Below, piece after piece: positions 36,201 through 44,728 of a stretch of 64,000 bases of DNA. The stretch's first letter is position 1. Each line of letters begins with the position of its first letter. The notes under the pieces were generated by a model. The model was not told the DNA's origin, ran no database searches, and saw only the letters and a program-made list of their open reading frames with translations. Source of the stretch: Chitinophaga skermanii (lineage in GTDB: Bacteria > Bacteroidota > Bacteroidia > Chitinophagales > Chitinophagaceae); NCBI RefSeq assembly GCF_003259335.1, contig NZ_QLLL01000002.1:372001-436000 (forward strand). Reading direction: 5' to 3'. The position numbers and the translations under genes are program-made.

Positions 36201-37373
36201 GGCGAAATAAAAGTAAGCGTTACGGCCCATCAGCAAGTAGGGTTTACGCAGTTAGTGATAGCGGTAAGCGATACGGGTATAGGCATTCCAAAGGAGAAAC
36301 AAGACAAAATATTTGAGCGCTTTTTCCAACACGATGTACCGGGTACCGTTATTAACCAAGGCTCTGGTATTGGACTAGCCATTACGAAGGAATTTGTTAA
36401 ACTCTGTGAAGGAACGATACGTGTAGAAAGCGAACCGGGGAAAGGCAGTACCTTCACGGTTACTGTACCTTTCAAAATAACCGATACTGCAACAGTAAAA
36501 GAAACATTACAGGTGGAAGCAGTACACCAAGGAGAAACTTCACTTCCTACTAAACCTACCATCAATACTAAAAAGCAGACGATTTTATTAGTGGAAGATC
36601 ATGAAGATTTTCGTTTCTACTTGAAAGACAACCTTAAACAGTATTACAACATCATTGAAGCACAAAACGGCAAAGAGGGTTGGCAGAAAACATTGGCTCA
36701 TCATCCGCAATTAGTGGTAAGTGATGTAAGTATGCCGGTGATGGATGGTTTAGCATTATGTAAGAAGATTAAATCCGACCCGCGTACACGCTCAATCCCT
36801 GTTATATTACTCACCGCGCTTACAGAAGAAGTACAACAACTCAAAGGATTAGAAACAGGTGCCAGCGATTATATGACGAAACCTTTCAACTTTGAAATTA
36901 TGCTATCGCGGGTACGAAACTTGATTGCTCAACAAGCCACGTTGAAAAAAACATTCTCAAGGCAAGTGGAAGCAAAATCAAGTGATATTGATATTATATC
37001 AAGTGATGATAAATTCATACAACAAGCTTTGTCAATCGTAGAGAAGTATTTAAGCAACCCCGATTTTTCGGTAGAAGAATTAAGCAAGGAGTTGTTTATG
37101 AGCCGCGTAGCCGTGTACAAAAAGATATATGCTTTAACGGGCAAACCTCCTATCGAGTTCATCCGTTCTATTCGTTTGCAAAGGGCGGCCTTATTACTTG
37201 AAAAAAGTAAGAATACGATTGCGGAAGTGGCGTATGAAGTGGGCTTTAACAACCCGAAATATTTCAGTAAATACTTCAAAGCGGAATTCGGGATGTTACC
37301 AAAAGATTATGTTGCGGCAAAACGCGAAGCAGCTAAAGCCTTTACCGGCGAAGATTTACAGGAAGAAGAATAA
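33240..37373 (+). CDS. Hybrid two-component system sensor/regulator
   Basis: The 1377-residue protein contains a signal peptide, about fourteen Reg_prop propeller repeats (about 30-690, many with the form LWIGT..GGL), a Y_Y_Y beta-sandwich (about 710-795), a membrane helix (about 800-825), HisKA with H863 (NVSHEFRTPLS), HATPase_c (about 960-1080), a receiver with D1162 (VVSDVSMPVMDG) and an AraC-type HTH (about 1270-1375). The propellers sense oligosaccharides in the periplasm and the AraC domain activates glycan-use genes. The neighbouring GH31 and GH9 genes are the likely targets. ATG 33240 fits the signal peptide. Confidence 0.95.
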   Translation: MNKRFKFLCAALCWVGLMCWEAGFSQAKEFQFSRLDARQGLSSSAVSAIYKDDKGFLWFGTQAGLNRFDGYTTKVFRHQLNDSATLNDDYISRIYEGPNGYLWLLTRNGFNIYHPAKENFDRHPELTLRNMHLPVNNLQAIIKLKSGFGFVYSKEGLFIYNEQQHNITAQRTPLPNTQLCDVAQALNGDIWCIYDNGVMEKISPDLQKVLHRAEPLPNVIEGTTGFNIFVDNDHELWAYAPGTNGGIWFYQPTTKQFQHYTRESGIIRLNNNILYGMVQDDNGLIWLGTDHGGINIINKKTRSVTYITNQEDDDKSLSQNSITSLYKDQAGIVWVGTYKRGINYYSENVSKFPLYRHRPNVANSLSYNDVNRFVEDTKGNLWIGTNGGGLIYFNRANGTFTQYRHNPANRNSLSNDVIVSMYLDRHDKLWIGTYYGGLDYFDGKNFKHYKHKENDPTSLTDDRVWEIFEDSEQQLWIGTLAGGLNKFDREKQIFTHHKMGPNSIQSNYIAELAEDASKNLWIGTSTGIDVLEKKSGKFVHYGRRQQLSNENIIAIYFDRHHRMWVGTRDGLNLWHPNTQQFQVFREKDGLPANMILDILEDDDSKLWISTPNGLSKINIETTTDGNIRLQCTNYNENDGLQGREFNENAALKTRKGELVFGGANGFNIFNPQLIKASAKRPPIVFTELQVFNQNIQPGDTLGKRVVLPAAMPGTRSITLRYDENVFAISFAALSFANPEKTRYQYKLEGFSNDWLQVDNAARKANFTNLDPGTYTLHTRAASGDGEWYEAANPLQIIITPPFWKTGWAYALYTLLILGALFIARKMIIQRTRSRFAIEQERREAQRTHELDMMKIKFFTNVSHEFRTPLSLIIAPLEKIIAQTHELSQQKQLLLIHRNAKRLLNLVNQLLDFRKMEVQELKVQVAPGDVAKFVKDVCYSFNDIADHKNIRFTYESSIASLPTSFDHDKIERICFNLLSNAFKFTLPNGEIKVSVTAHQQVGFTQLVIAVSDTGIGIPKEKQDKIFERFFQHDVPGTVINQGSGIGLAITKEFVKLCEGTIRVESEPGKGSTFTVTVPFKITDTATVKETLQVEAVHQGETSLPTKPTINTKKQTILLVEDHEDFRFYLKDNLKQYYNIIEAQNGKEGWQKTLAHHPQLVVSDVSMPVMDGLALCKKIKSDPRTRSIPVILLTALTEEVQQLKGLETGASDYMTKPFNFEIMLSRVRNLIAQQATLKKTFSRQVEAKSSDIDIISSDDKFIQQALSIVEKYLSNPDFSVEELSKELFMSRVAVYKKIYALTGKPPIEFIRSIRLQRAALLLEKSKNTIAEVAYEVGFNNPKYFSKYFKAEFGMLPKDYVAAKREAAKAFTGEDLQEEE

Positions 37374-37467
37374 TATAGGCAAACGCGAAATGACGCCTCC
37401 CTGGTACATCCATCGCTTAGCAATGTTATCTTTGCAGGAATTTAAGAACCTCTAAACATATAATACC

Positions 37468-38184
37468 ATGCAAGATATTAAAGGAAAAAACGCCCTCATT
37501 ACAGGTGCGGGCAAAGGTATTGGCCGTGCTACCGCGATTGCGTTAGCAAAAGAAGGCGTAAACGTAGCCTTAATTGGTCGTAGCGCCGCCAGCATCGACG
37601 AAACAGCGAAAGAATTAGCGAACTATGGTATTAAAGTAACCACTGCTATTGCGGATGTAGCCGACTTAGATGCTATTAACAATGCAGCTGCCAGTATCTT
37701 AGGAGCATTCGGACATATCGATATTCTCATTAACAACGCAGGTATCGCGTCATTCGGTGGTTTCATGGATTTGGAGCCGGCTCGTTTTGCGGAAATCATT
37801 AATGTAAACTTACTGGGTGTATATTATGTAACCCGTGCATTTTTACCGCAAATGATTGAACGTAAAACGGGTGACATTATTAATATTTCTTCAACTGCCG
37901 GTCAACGTGGCGCGCCTTTAACGAGTGCCTATTCTGCTTCGAAATTCGGCTTATTGGGATTAACGGAATCATTGATGTTGGAAGTACGCAAACACAACAT
38001 CCGTGTAAGTGCTCTTACACCTAGTACCGTGGCTACTGACATGGCTGTTGAGTTGAAGTTAACAGATGGTAATCCTGAGAAAGTGATGCAAGCGGAAGAC
38101 ATTGCTGAGTTCATTATTTCGCAATTGAAATTGAGCCAGCGTGTATTGGTTAAAACAGCAGGATTGTGGAGTACGAATCCATAA
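37468..38184 (+). CDS. Short-chain dehydrogenase/reductase (FabG-like)
   Basis: The 238-residue protein is a classical SDR: cofactor motif GAGKGIG (13-19), NNAG (89-92), catalytic S141/S142, Y155 and K159 (YSASK). The arginine after the second strand (IGRSA) suggests NADPH preference. It resembles 3-ketoacyl-ACP reductase, but paralogues of this type act on many ketones, so the substrate is not certain. It is followed by a good terminator and appears to be a single-gene unit. Confidence 0.9.
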   Translation: MQDIKGKNALITGAGKGIGRATAIALAKEGVNVALIGRSAASIDETAKELANYGIKVTTAIADVADLDAINNAAASILGAFGHIDILINNAGIASFGGFMDLEPARFAEIINVNLLGVYYVTRAFLPQMIERKTGDIINISSTAGQRGAPLTSAYSASKFGLLGLTESLMLEVRKHNIRVSALTPSTVATDMAVELKLTDGNPEKVMQAEDIAEFIISQLKLSQRVLVKTAGLWSTNP

Positions 38185-38205
38185 GCTATTAGCATTTTGC
38201 AAATA

Positions 38206-38236
38206 AAAAGGGTCTTTACTAAGTAGAGACCCTTTT
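38206..38236 (+). terminator. Terminator between SDR and DUF3592 genes
   Basis: AAAAGGGTCTTTACT..AGAGACCCTTTT hairpin; both strands have T-rich ends, so it may serve both convergent genes. Confidence 0.75.
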
Positions 38237-38259
38237 AGATTTTTTATAAAGATTTGATT

Positions 38260-38700
38260 TTACGCCATTGCGAAGAAACCCGGTTGGAAGATATTGACAA
38301 TCATCCCTACACCTATTAACGTTACAATTGCCACACCTACTAAAATTAACCAAGGCACAAAAGCCAAGTAGCGGGGCGATTTAATCACGAACTCGGAGGG
38401 GTTTTGCGCGTTGTATACCAAGGGAATGGTTTGCCCGCGTTTGAACCCGAAGCCAGAAGCTAGGTCGTAGGTTTCGATAATTTGTTGATTGTCTTTTGTG
38501 AAAAACCGCACGATGGGGTATTTCGTAGCAGCAGAATGCATAGAATCTGCGAAATCGGCTACTACTCCTTCCACTTCCACCCCGTTATTCAATACTCTCC
38601 GGTTCTTTTTCAACACCTCCCTATACAACGCTATTAAAACGCCGCCTAAGAAAAAGCAAATGATGGGATCCAATATATCTTTCACAGAGATATCTACCAT
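38260..38700 (-). CDS. DUF3592 membrane protein
   Basis: The 146-residue protein has a membrane segment near each end (about 10-27 and 112-138) flanking a soluble beta domain. Its pattern (GVEVEGVVADF..., YPIVRFFTKDNQQI, FKRGQTIPLVYNAQNPSEFVI) matches DUF3592. Function is unknown for the family. It is convergent with the SDR gene and divergent from the cupin gene. Confidence 0.8.
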   Translation of the reverse strand: MVDISVKDILDPIICFFLGGVLIALYREVLKKNRRVLNNGVEVEGVVADFADSMHSAATKYPIVRFFTKDNQQIIETYDLASGFGFKRGQTIPLVYNAQNPSEFVIKSPRYLAFVPWLILVGVAIVTLIGVGMIVNIFQPGFFAMA

Positions 38701-38860
38701 TAGTCTATAAATTTAATAGGAAGTTACAACGATTTTCCGAATTACAAAATAATATTTTAAACTACCCGCCACTATGGCCTATTACAAGTCAATCATCCCA
38801 TCTTTCTTATAGACCTTATTCACATTAGCTTTTCAATATTCCGTGCCTTATCTTTAAGCC

Positions 38861-39196
38861 ATGCAAGAGAATATTTTTTTCCAATCTGCGGCTACAATGC
38901 CGTGGGTTGACCTTGGGAACGGCCTGCAAAGGCAAATAATGGGTTACGACAATAACCTCATGCTCGTAAAAGTGAAATTCGAGAAAGGCGCCATCGGCGT
39001 TTTACATCAACATCCACACATTCAAAGTTCGTATGTAGCCAGCGGCGTGTTCGAGGTAACGATCGACGGTAAAACACAAATTCTGCGTGCCGGCGACGGC
39101 TATTTCGTTCCTTCCAACCTCTGGCATGGTTGCGTATGCCTAGAAGCAGGCGAATTAATCGATGCTTTTAACCCGGTTAGAGAAGAATTCCTATAA
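38861..39196 (+). CDS. Single-domain cupin protein
   Basis: The 111-residue protein is one cupin barrel with metal ligands H49, H51 and/or H53 in HQHPHIQSSYVASG, and H89 after the PGD-like turn (RAGDGYFVPSNLWH). It resembles small cupins that bind sugars or act as dioxygenases or isomerases (KdgF-like), but the substrate is not evident. It lies upstream of the 11-bp GATAGG array. Confidence 0.85.
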   Translation: MQENIFFQSAATMPWVDLGNGLQRQIMGYDNNLMLVKVKFEKGAIGVLHQHPHIQSSYVASGVFEVTIDGKTQILRAGDGYFVPSNLWHGCVCLEAGELIDAFNPVREEFL

Positions 39197-39275
39197 CCCC
39201 AATCCTTCACTATCAACAGTAAATCAATCACTTAACACACCACATTTAGCTAAACTCAAGCTGGTGGCGGGTGAG

Positions 39276-39389
39276 GATAGGCTTTAGATAGGCTTTAGAT
39301 AGGCTCGAGATAGGCTTTTACATGGTTTAGATAGGGTAAGGATAGGCTAGAGATAGGCTGGGGATAGGCTAAGGATAGGGTAAGGATAT
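39276..39389 (+). repeat. 11-bp-period degenerate array (GATAGG unit)
   Basis: Units GATAGGCTTTA, GATAGGCTCGA, GATAGGGTAAG, GATAGGCTAGA, GATAGGCTGGG and GATAGGCTAAG follow each other at exactly 11 bases, apart from one 21-base step. Consensus is GATAGG(C/G)TNNR over about ten units. It lies between the convergent cupin and FkbM genes, immediately before a bidirectional terminator. Confidence 0.9.
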
Positions 39390-39400
39390 ATTTGACATAT

Positions 39401-39435
39401 AAAAGGCGGCCTCTACAAGCTAGAGGCCGCCTTTT
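39401..39435. terminator. Bidirectional terminator
   Basis: AAAAGGCGGCCTCTA-caagc-TAGAGGCCGCCTTTT, a perfect 15-bp stem with A/T tails for both strands; it serves the cupin gene (+) and the FkbM gene (-). Confidence 0.9.
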
Positions 39436-39455
39436 AATATATTGTAAATCAATAC

Positions 39456-40286
39456 TTATTGCTTTTTATAAGCAAATATGTTCAATTGTTGGTCGAAAGT
39501 GGTTGTTTGTTTACCCCGTACAAGTGGATGTTGCACATTGTCGGCTGCTTCTTGGAGGTAATAATCGAAGCCCGCTTCTTGGAAAATAACGAGCATTTCG
39601 GTGAGTTTATAGGCTTCGTTGATATCGCCATGGTATTCTACGAAAAGGTGGTCGACATTCGGCAGTAAATGCTTACAATCTTTTATCACTTCATATTCGG
39701 CACCTTCGATATCGATTTTCAAGAAATCGACTTTTTGTTGTAATAAATCTGCTAAGCGTTGGCATTGAACGGTAATGGAACCGTTATGGCCACCTACTTC
39801 GTCGATTTTACTACCTTGGGAACCGCTGGCAGCGAAGGTGATGGTATTATTATGAATCCAAATGGCTTTCTCTTCCAGGCTTACGTTCTGTAAACCAAAG
39901 CTGTCGATATTCTTGGTTAACAGCCTATTATTCACTTTATCCGGTTCAAACGCGATGATGCGTGACTGGGGGTATAGGTGTTTAAAATACAATACACTTA
40001 GCCCAATATTCGCACCACAATCGATAATTAAAGGACTATCGGTGGCAGCATTGAAACGATATAATTCATCTACAATCAATTCATCGTAAGAATGTATGAA
40101 TTCGTAAGGTTTCTCAAAGTAAAAGTTAGCATTGTAAACAGGGATGGAATGTAATACATGGTTAGGCAAGTGCTTTAATCGTTTTATTTGCCAAAAACCA
40201 AGACTGTTAGGCTTCCTTTGCACAGGCACAAACTTCTTGATAACACCTTTCGCAAGGTTGACTACAATATTATCTTTAATCGACAT
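39456..40286 (-). CDS. FkbM-family methyltransferase
   Basis: The 276-residue protein has a class I SAM-dependent fold: motif I LIIDCGANIGLSVLYFK, then IIAFEPDKVNNRLL (acidic residue binding the ribose) and VDFLKIDIEGAEYEVIKD, the FkbM signature. FkbM enzymes O-methylate hydroxyls, often on sugars of surface polysaccharides or on natural products. ATG 40286 (MSIKDN) is preferred; an upstream ATG at 40361 adds 25 residues of low-complexity hydrophobic sequence. It is not in an operon. Confidence 0.87.
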   Translation of the reverse strand: MSIKDNIVVNLAKGVIKKFVPVQRKPNSLGFWQIKRLKHLPNHVLHSIPVYNANFYFEKPYEFIHSYDELIVDELYRFNAATDSPLIIDCGANIGLSVLYFKHLYPQSRIIAFEPDKVNNRLLTKNIDSFGLQNVSLEEKAIWIHNNTITFAASGSQGSKIDEVGGHNGSITVQCQRLADLLQQKVDFLKIDIEGAEYEVIKDCKHLLPNVDHLFVEYHGDINEAYKLTEMLVIFQEAGFDYYLQEAADNVQHPLVRGKQTTTFDQQLNIFAYKKQ

Positions 40287-41003
40287 ATTTCCGGGAAGTG
40301 TATTTTTAAAAACGGGTACAAGATATAAAGTAAATGCGAGAAAATGGCCCTGGCATGGCAAGAAAGTAAAAGGGGTTGCAATGTTGCAACCCCGGTAAAA
40401 TATGGTGTATTCAGACTTTTTTTATGGGAAAACCGGTTGGTTCCGGTACTTTTTTGAAGGTCAAACGAACAAATCTATCAGGATGAAGGCCGGCTACGCG
40501 AATGATGTTTCACGTTTTTGGAAGCTCTTTGTGCCTAACAGGCTTGTGATGTTGTTTCTCATGTTTGATTTGTTTTTTAAAGTTGAATAGTCCCAGTGTT
40601 ATAGTGCACGGCAATATAACTTCAACGTTTACAATCCTTGTAAACGGTTGCTGGTTGCATGTTTCCTGGTAATTACTTTGTTAGAATTCTATGTCTTTTT
40701 GTCGATCGATATACATGTTACATTTCGTTAGGTTAAAGATGTCTTATGTTGTTTAAACAACTACAGTTCAATCACATAAGTGCTTACTATTTTGCGAAAA
40801 ACATGCCAACTTTTTAAAATAATAGCAAAACGGGGTGCTCGATTATTATTGAAACCCTTTCTAGTATTGGGTCTGAGGGAGAAAACAAATTAGAATAAAA
40901 AAACAGGAAAGAAAAAATCACTATATATATTACCTAGCTAAAACGACTAAAAAAGCTGCTAAATGTCACACTTAGCAGCTTATGATGAAGGTTATTAAAG
41001 TGT
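40287..41003. other. Long intergenic region with two inverted repeats
   Basis: No supported gene. It contains a perfect 10-bp hairpin GGGGTTGCAA-TG-TTGCAACCCC (40372-40393), an inverted repeat CGTTTACAA-tcc-TTGTAAACG (40626-40646) and, at its right end, the terminator of the ABC operon. Confidence 0.6.
40946..40981 (-). terminator. Terminator after the second ABC operon
   Basis: AAGCTGCTAA ... TTAGCAGCTT (40953-40981), with six T following on the minus strand; 23 bases beyond the permease stop. Confidence 0.8.
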
Positions 41004-41780
41004 TTAAGCATCTTTCTTCCGTAAGAAATCTACATAGCCCAACAGCGAGAACAACAAGAAATATCCAATGGCCCAATACTCATGTTTATACAAACTACCG
41101 GTCGATTTTGCATTCAGTGTAAGCGTAGGATAGGTATATGGAAACACATATTGATACTCCCATCCGCGAATCATAATCAGCGAGGCTATAATCATTACTA
41201 AGCCAATACCCGCGGGTAATACAAAGTTTTTAAAGCGAATACCTAACCATGTATGTAGGGCCATAATAGGCAAGGCTACCAAGTATAAGCGTGTTACTAA
41301 AACAGCTACATCTCCTACTGGTGGTGTGTACTTCCAGAATCCTAATTGGGGATGTACCCAACCAACAAAATAACCTACTACGATCGAACTTCCCACAAAC
41401 AAGATGTAGCAAATTGCCACAGTGAGGAGCACAATACCCAGTTTGCCAAAGTAGATACTATAACGTGGTACCGGTTCGGCTAGCAATTGTTTCCAGGCAT
41501 TGGCCTTGTGTTCCGTTTGTCCTAGTAAGGTACCTACCAAGATGATATAAAAAGGCAATAGTAAAAACGACACAAACATCCATTCTTCTGCCAACAAGCG
41601 CTCCCATGGGTTAGCACCGGGGCCGGGCACCATTTTTTCGGGGTACGATAGGTACACGATGCAATAAACGATAGGTACGAATAGCGCGCCAATAATGGTT
41701 AACCATGAAGTAGCACTTCTGCGACTTTTTAGGATTTCGGAACGTATGTTTCTTTGTAAATATTGAATGGCGGTGCTCAT
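41004..41780 (-). CDS. ABC-2 type permease (BcrB/lantibiotic-immunity-like)
   Basis: The 258-residue protein has six membrane segments (about 27-50, 68-92, 113-138, 158-178, 186-206 and 232-250) and an N-terminal amphipathic stretch, typical of small ABC-2 permeases paired with BcrA-type ATPases. It starts inside the ATPase stop (ATGA, 4-base overlap), so the pair is coupled. Such pairs export or confer tolerance to antimicrobial peptides, or carry other substrates; a LytS/LytTR pair is divergent from it. Confidence 0.87.
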   Translation of the reverse strand: MSTAIQYLQRNIRSEILKSRRSATSWLTIIGALFVPIVYCIVYLSYPEKMVPGPGANPWERLLAEEWMFVSFLLLPFYIILVGTLLGQTEHKANAWKQLLAEPVPRYSIYFGKLGIVLLTVAICYILFVGSSIVVGYFVGWVHPQLGFWKYTPPVGDVAVLVTRLYLVALPIMALHTWLGIRFKNFVLPAGIGLVMIIASLIMIRGWEYQYVFPYTYPTLTLNAKSTGSLYKHEYWAIGYFLLFSLLGYVDFLRKKDA

Positions 41781-42694
41781 GATGCTTGTTTTTCTGTTAG
41801 GTAGAGGAATAGGTTTTCTAAATCGTTGCCGTTTACTTGTACTTGGTATACGTCGATTTTTTCACGTACAAGTGTTTGAATAAGTTGGGCTACGTGTTCT
41901 TTCGATTGGTAAGGCAACTTAAAGCCGCTTCCGTTCAACATAACAAGGCCCGATTCGCGTGTAAATATTTGTACGGCGCGTTCTTGATCGCTACAGTCAA
42001 CTTGTAGGTAAGCACCATTTACTTTCAACGATTGTAGTTCTTGCAAAGTGCCTTGGAACATCATTCTGCCATGGTGAATAATCCCAATATGCGTAGCTAC
42101 TTTTTCCATTTCAGATAGTAAGTGACTGGAAATAAATATCGAGATTCCCCTTTCGCGGTTTAATTGTTTCAATAGCTCCCGCATTTCGATAATCCCGTTG
42201 GGGTCGAGGCCATTGGTAGGTTCGTCGAGGATTAATAACGAAGGGTCGGGCAATAAGGCGATGGCTAGCCCAAGGCGTTGTTTCATGCCGAGGGAATACT
42301 CTTTTACCTTGCGGTTGGCATCTTTGGTTAATCTAACGAGGGCTAACACCTCATCGATCTTAGCATAAGGAATATTGCGTAAGATGCATGCATTGCGTAA
42401 GTTCTCGCGGCCTGTAAGGTGCAGGTATAGCGAGGGCATTTCGATGAGCGAACCAATCTTTTGCAGCATGGGGATGCGGTGCGTAGAAAGGGATTCGTTG
42501 AACAGTAATACTTCGCCTTGCGTGGGTTTCAATAGCCCCAGTAATAAGCGGATAGTAGTGGTTTTACCGGCGCCATTAGGGCCAAGGAAACCGTAAATGC
42601 TGCCTTTCGGCATATTGAGCGACACTTGTTGCAGCACTTTGTGCTTACCAAATTGGTGGTCGAGCTGTAGGGTTTGAATAACTGGTTGATCCAT
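41777..42694 (-). CDS. ABC transporter ATP-binding protein (BcrA-like)
   Basis: The 305-residue protein has Walker A GPNGAGKT (K44), signature YSLGMKQR, Walker B LLILDEPTNGLDPNG and H-loop SSHLLSE. It ends with a BcrA-like accessory domain (about 225-305). ATG 42694 (MDQPVIQTLQ) is preferred because the longer reading frame adds 27 residues before the conserved start. It powers the overlapping downstream permease. Confidence 0.93.
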   Translation of the reverse strand: MDQPVIQTLQLDHQFGKHKVLQQVSLNMPKGSIYGFLGPNGAGKTTTIRLLLGLLKPTQGEVLLFNESLSTHRIPMLQKIGSLIEMPSLYLHLTGRENLRNACILRNIPYAKIDEVLALVRLTKDANRKVKEYSLGMKQRLGLAIALLPDPSLLILDEPTNGLDPNGIIEMRELLKQLNRERGISIFISSHLLSEMEKVATHIGIIHHGRMMFQGTLQELQSLKVNGAYLQVDCSDQERAVQIFTRESGLVMLNGSGFKLPYQSKEHVAQLIQTLVREKIDVYQVQVNGNDLENLFLYLTEKQAS

Positions 42695-42882
42695 GTGTTG
42701 TGCTTTTGTAAGGCAAAGATGGCTGGTCTTCTCTCCTTCTTTTTGAATATTCAACCAAAGCCATCCACCATTCAACCAACCGGGTTAAAACGACCTTTAA
42801 CGGTTGATAGGGCAAAACGGGGAGTTGGTGTAGTAATAGGCACCGTTTATAGTAAAAAGGTCGTGTAATTGTGGCGAGTTGT

Positions 42883-42890
42883 TATTTTTG
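42883..42890 (+). promoter_or_regulatory. Candidate -7 element (TATTTTTG) next to the kinase start
   Basis: A full match to TAnnTTTG ending six bases before the ATG at 42896, so a transcript from it would be nearly leaderless. No -33 element at the normal distance. Confidence 0.35.
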
Positions 42891-42895
42891 GTCAT

Positions 42896-43903
42896 ATGAA
42901 GAAACAGCGGATTACGATACTCGTGCATACCTTATTTTGGTTGGCTATGTTATGTACGCCTATTGCCTTGAACTTCCAGGGTAATGCGCGGGGCGAGTAT
43001 GCTTTATATTACCTTGTATTTGGGGTAATTAATATCTCCGTCTTTTACCTGAACCTATTGTATATCGTGCCACGGTATATGAAGCGCCGCAAATTTTGGA
43101 TACTCGTTATATGTTGGTTGTTATTGATTCCTTTTTATGGCACAATCCGGTACATGGTGGCACAAGTGATGGTACCTTTCACGCCCTCCTTTAAAGGCAG
43201 CCTAACGTATGGAAGGGAGATATTCCAGAGTGTATTCACGACCGGGTTTTTCGTGGGTTTATCTACGGCGTATGTGTTTGTAGCAGATTGGTTTAAGAAT
43301 GAAAAGGTGAAAGAGCAATTGGTGAATGCACAACTAAAAGCGGAATTATCCTTCTTAAAAACCCAAATCAATCCACATTTCCTCTTCAATACGTTGAACA
43401 ACATCTATACGCTTGCCTATCAAAAAAGCGATAAAACCCCGGATGCTATTATGCACTTGTCGGAGTTAATGCGTTACATGCTGCACGATTCTAATGAAGA
43501 ACGGGTGGTATTGCACCAAGAACTCCATTTTATCGAGCAGTTAATACATTTACAATCACTACGTGTAAATGGTGATATGCAATTGCAATTCAGGCAAAGT
43601 GGCGATTTATACAAGCATCGTATTGCTCCTTTATTGCTGATTTCTTTCGTAGAAAATGCGTTTAAGCATGGTGTAGTGAACGATCCTGCCAACCCGATGG
43701 TGATTGATTTACAAGTACAAGATCATCAATTGCACTTCTCTACGACAAACAAAATACACCATGGTTATAAAGACGCGGTAGGTGGCATTGGATTAGCAAA
43801 TGTGCAGCGTAGGTTGGATTTATTATATCCCAATAAGCATACATTAACCATCACCCAAGACGACAACTATTATCATACACAACTACAAATAAACCTGAGT
43901 TAA
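42896..43903 (+). CDS. LytS-type sensor histidine kinase
   Basis: The 335-residue protein has four membrane segments in residues 1-130, then a His_kinase domain with the phospho-acceptor H161 (QINPHFLFNTLNN) and a HATPase_c domain (FVENAFKHG, GIGLANVQRRL). The ATG at 42896 was chosen over an upstream in-frame TTG/GTG-type extension that lacks homology. It is two bases before the LytTR gene and divergent from the BcrAB-type ABC operon, the probable target. Confidence 0.92.
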   Translation: MKKQRITILVHTLFWLAMLCTPIALNFQGNARGEYALYYLVFGVINISVFYLNLLYIVPRYMKRRKFWILVICWLLLIPFYGTIRYMVAQVMVPFTPSFKGSLTYGREIFQSVFTTGFFVGLSTAYVFVADWFKNEKVKEQLVNAQLKAELSFLKTQINPHFLFNTLNNIYTLAYQKSDKTPDAIMHLSELMRYMLHDSNEERVVLHQELHFIEQLIHLQSLRVNGDMQLQFRQSGDLYKHRIAPLLLISFVENAFKHGVVNDPANPMVIDLQVQDHQLHFSTTNKIHHGYKDAVGGIGLANVQRRLDLLYPNKHTLTITQDDNYYHTQLQINLS

Positions 43904-43905
43904 GC

Positions 43906-44637
43906 ATGAACCCATTACGTTGCATAATTGTAGATGATGAACCCTTACCTATACAGTTGCTCAGCGAATACGTAGGCAAAACACCTTTTCTTCACTTAGA
44001 AAAAACATTCTCCAATCCCTTGGAAGCATTAGCCTTTGTAAATCATACGCCCTGCGACTTGGTATTACTAGATATTCAAATGCCTGAATTAACAGGTATT
44101 CAATTTTTACAAATGTTGCCACCACAGGTACAAGTAATTTTAACAACGGCATACGCCGATTACGCGCTACAGGGATACGATTTAAACGTTACGGATTACT
44201 TGATGAAACCCATTTCGTTCGATCGCTTTCTAAAAGCGGTAAACAAAGCGATGCAGCGTAACCAAGGGGCAGTAACGCCGGCACCGGTAAAGGTGGAACC
44301 TACACCTATTATGCCGGAGGAAGTAGATGTATTATTTGTGAAAACCGACTATAAAATTGTGAAGATCGCCGTACCGGAGATCATGTTTATTGAAGGGAAG
44401 AAGGAATATATTTCCATCAACACCACGAATGGCCACTTCCTCACTTTGCAAAACATGAAACGTATGGAGGAATTATTGCCCAACAGGAAGTTCATTCGTG
44501 TACATAAATCATTCATTGTAAGCATCGATCGTATTGATGCGATTGAGCGGAATAGGATTTTTATTGGTCATGCTGTTATTCCCATCGGCGATACTTACCG
44601 CGATGCCTTTTTCCAGTTAATTGGTAGCGGATCGTAA
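43906..44637 (+). CDS. LytTR-family response regulator
   Basis: The 243-residue protein has a receiver (D10/D11 pocket, phospho-acceptor D56 in LVLLDIQMP, K in LMKPISF) and a LytTR DNA-binding domain (about 140-240, with FIEGKKEYISINT and FIRVHKSFIVS). It is two bases after the kinase gene, so both are cotranscribed. A separate M1 peptidase gene follows 91 bases later and may be part of the regulon. Confidence 0.94.
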   Translation: MNPLRCIIVDDEPLPIQLLSEYVGKTPFLHLEKTFSNPLEALAFVNHTPCDLVLLDIQMPELTGIQFLQMLPPQVQVILTTAYADYALQGYDLNVTDYLMKPISFDRFLKAVNKAMQRNQGAVTPAPVKVEPTPIMPEEVDVLFVKTDYKIVKIAVPEIMFIEGKKEYISINTTNGHFLTLQNMKRMEELLPNRKFIRVHKSFIVSIDRIDAIERNRIFIGHAVIPIGDTYRDAFFQLIGSGS

Positions 44638-44728
44638 TGCCCGTTAGCAGTATTTTGCGACCATTGGTCGTTTTTACAGGGACTAAAATGCTTGAAATAC
44701 TGTAGATTTAAATTCTATTTTCTTATCT

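Noticed and set aside
40402..40590. 62-codon plus-strand frame MVYSDFFYGK
   Set aside because: Isolated in an intergenic region between minus-strand genes, aromatic-rich random composition, no homology recognised.
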